Assembly: GCF_033978795.1 (NCBI RefSeq)
Contig: NC_084634.1
Location: 18,378,095 to 18,442,094, forward strand
Origin: Nerophis ophidion
Taxonomy: Eukaryota > Chordata > Actinopteri > Syngnathiformes > Syngnathidae
DNA length: 64,000 nucleotides
Direction: 5' to 3'
Both the position numbers and the translations under genes were made by a program. A model generated the notes under the pieces. The model saw only the letters and a program-made list of their open reading frames with translations. It made no database searches and had not been told where the DNA came from. Shown here one piece after another: positions 62,688 through 64,000 of the stretch. The first letter of the stretch is position 1. Each line of letters begins with the position of its first letter.

Positions 62688-63000
62688 ATGATCACCTCCC
62701 ATATGAACGGTTATGTGCAGGAGGGCTCGGCTCAGGCCGCCAACCACAGGGAGCGGGCTGTGGACTGTCCTGGCGACGACACTTGCCTCGTCAAACTCCC
62801 GCACTGCGGCGCCCAAATGGAGAGGATTCAGCACTACCAGGAGGAGCTGAGGAAGAGGAGGGACGAGGACGGCGGCCGGGGGAAGCACGACATCGACCCC
62901 AGTGCGTCGCTGAGGCTCAAGAAGCTGTCACAGAACCCCAAAGTGGGCGTTGACAATCCCACCTTCGAGGGCAAGGAGAAGGCTGCCAAAGACATTGATG
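62688..63000 (+). CDS. pals1: PALS1/MPP5 first coding exon (N-terminal 104 residues)
   Basis: It encodes the N-terminus of the membrane-associated guanylate kinase PALS1 (MPP5; nagie oko in zebrafish), the adaptor linking Crumbs and PATJ at the apical tight-junction region of epithelia and neuroepithelia. Seen: the MITSHMNGYVQEG start, the RERAVDCPGD motif, an ERIQHYQEELRKRR basic helix, the RLKKLSQNP segment and GVDNPTF. All align with the human N-terminus as remembered (MTTSHMNG, MAVDCPGD, LERI, RLKKLAQIP, GIDNPMF). This region carries the conserved PAR6-binding segments; the L27, PDZ, SH3 and guanylate-kinase domains lie in later exons outside the window. The donor gtgagt at 63001 leaves one base of a split codon. 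The segment between start and AVDCPGD is shorter than in human. Which teleost paralogue (a or b) is undecided. Confidence 0.9.
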
Positions 63001-63414
63001 GTGAGTTGAGAAAAAAAGACAAAATGCGAGACAGATCACATAAGATAATACAAGCACTAAAAGGAATATTACAGGAATAAATAAACATAAGTTTTTGACT
63101 GTTGAGGTATAATTCATACAAGATAAAAATCAGCGTGCTTGCCTATTTATACTTTGTAGGTTCGCGCCAGGCTGCCTCTCCCTATAGTCAAAACAGGCGC
63201 TGTGCGTAGGGCCCCAGGATCTGTGCGGACCCTGTTTAGTACGAAGAAGCTCATGTAAAATGTTACCGCTAATGTAGCCCCTTCTGCTCCATCACTGATA
63301 ATCATATAATGACAAAACGTTCTCGTAGTCTCCCATGGTGCAGTGTTAGTGCTATGCTGGTAATCTGATGTACATGATTTGAATCCTGGTCGGGGTAATT
63401 AGATCAGATTAGAT
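63001..63414. other. pals1 intron 2, nothing recognised
   Basis: Starts with the donor gtgagt. No repeat ends are visible. Confidence 0.45.
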
Positions 63415-64000
63415 AGTACTTTATTTATTCCGTCAGGAGAGTTCCTTCAGGAAAATTACAATTTTCAGCACAATCCCATTCAAGTTTAGACAAAAATTAC
63501 AGGGAGACAGAACAGGATCGCTGACGGGTCTGCCGGCTTCCAGCGCCCCTTACAAAAAAGATGAGATACAGGTAAACAAGGGGGGGGGGGGGGGGGGGAG
63601 AAAAAAATAGAAGAATAAAATAAAATAAAAATCGGTCTTAGCCTGGGCCCTGGAGAGGGGGTGCAGACTGAGGCCAAGGGAAAAAACAACAACTCATAGC
63701 CATGGTACACAGCCCTCTTCCATGTGTGTAAGAGGGAAACATCAAACATCAAAGAACACAGAAGACATTAAAGAAATTAAAGCAGCAGATACAAGCAGAC
63801 ACTTCTACATACAGCTATGAATAAAAACTAAAAGAAACATATGCACTGTGGTGGCCTCTGCGGTGTTCCACGCCATCGTCCGCTGGGGTGGAGGGAGCAT
63901 GGCCAGAGACAGGAGCAGACCCAACAAAGCAACCAAGACAGCAGACTCCACTCTCGGCCAGTGTCCAGTCCGCATGGATGAGCGAGGATACGTCCAAGGT
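63415..64000 (-). mobile_element. LINE 3' UTR, reverse orientation, running off the window
   Basis: On the - strand the sequence ends gaaggaactctcctgacgga, ataaataaagtactatctaa followed by (TCTAA)n at 63398-63420. Upstream are long untranslated modules (ggccctggagagggggtgca in + sense). A poly-G run lies at 63580-63598. The module pattern matches a common fish LINE 3' end; the coding part would lie beyond 64000. Confidence 0.55.

Overview
The window is vertebrate nuclear DNA, almost certainly from a ray-finned (teleost) fish. Coding sequence is sparse, split into short exons with GT-AG introns, and surrounded by fish-type transposable elements: hAT and Tc1-like DNA transposons, tRNA-derived SINEs, LINE tails and (TGGA)n-tailed repeats. 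No bacterial, phage or viral gene set is present.

Two host genes lie on the + strand. From about 5.7 to 46.1 kb are the last twelve coding exons of gephyrin (gphn), encoding nearly all of the C-terminal E (MoeA-like) domain: 388 codons, stop included from 44958, with no gap against the human protein as I remember it. Gephyrin inserts molybdenum into the cofactor and scaffolds glycine and GABA-A receptors at inhibitory synapses. The N-terminal G domain, the linker and the first part of the E domain lie upstream of the window. At 62.6-63.0 kb is the first coding exon of pals1 (mpp5), the Crumbs-complex MAGUK scaffold. A GC-rich block with a splice donor at 50.43 kb is a plausible pals1 promoter and non-coding first exon. 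The gphn-pals1 order and orientation match human chromosome 14q23, as I recall it.

Layout: 1-5.7 kb is gphn intron (hAT, GT microsatellite, 170-bp tandem array). 5.8-36.9 kb holds E-domain exons separated by TE-filled introns, with five exons packed into 29.9-30.7 kb. 37-44.8 kb is the last intron (TTAA element, SINEs, a broken LINE). 44.8-46.1 kb is the terminal exon and 3' UTR. 46.4-48.7 kb holds two adjacent tandem arrays. 50.4-62.5 kb is the presumed pals1 intron 1 with a dead LINE at 58.8-61.6 kb.

The most unusual content is TE architecture. One locus has three elements nested inside one another, each with a perfect 8-bp target duplication. Ten hAT insertions share an NNNTANNN target. 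There is a Tc1 snapback palindrome in a TA microsatellite, and an A-rich array with a roughly 300-bp higher-order period. I found no evidence of an undescribed protein-coding system.
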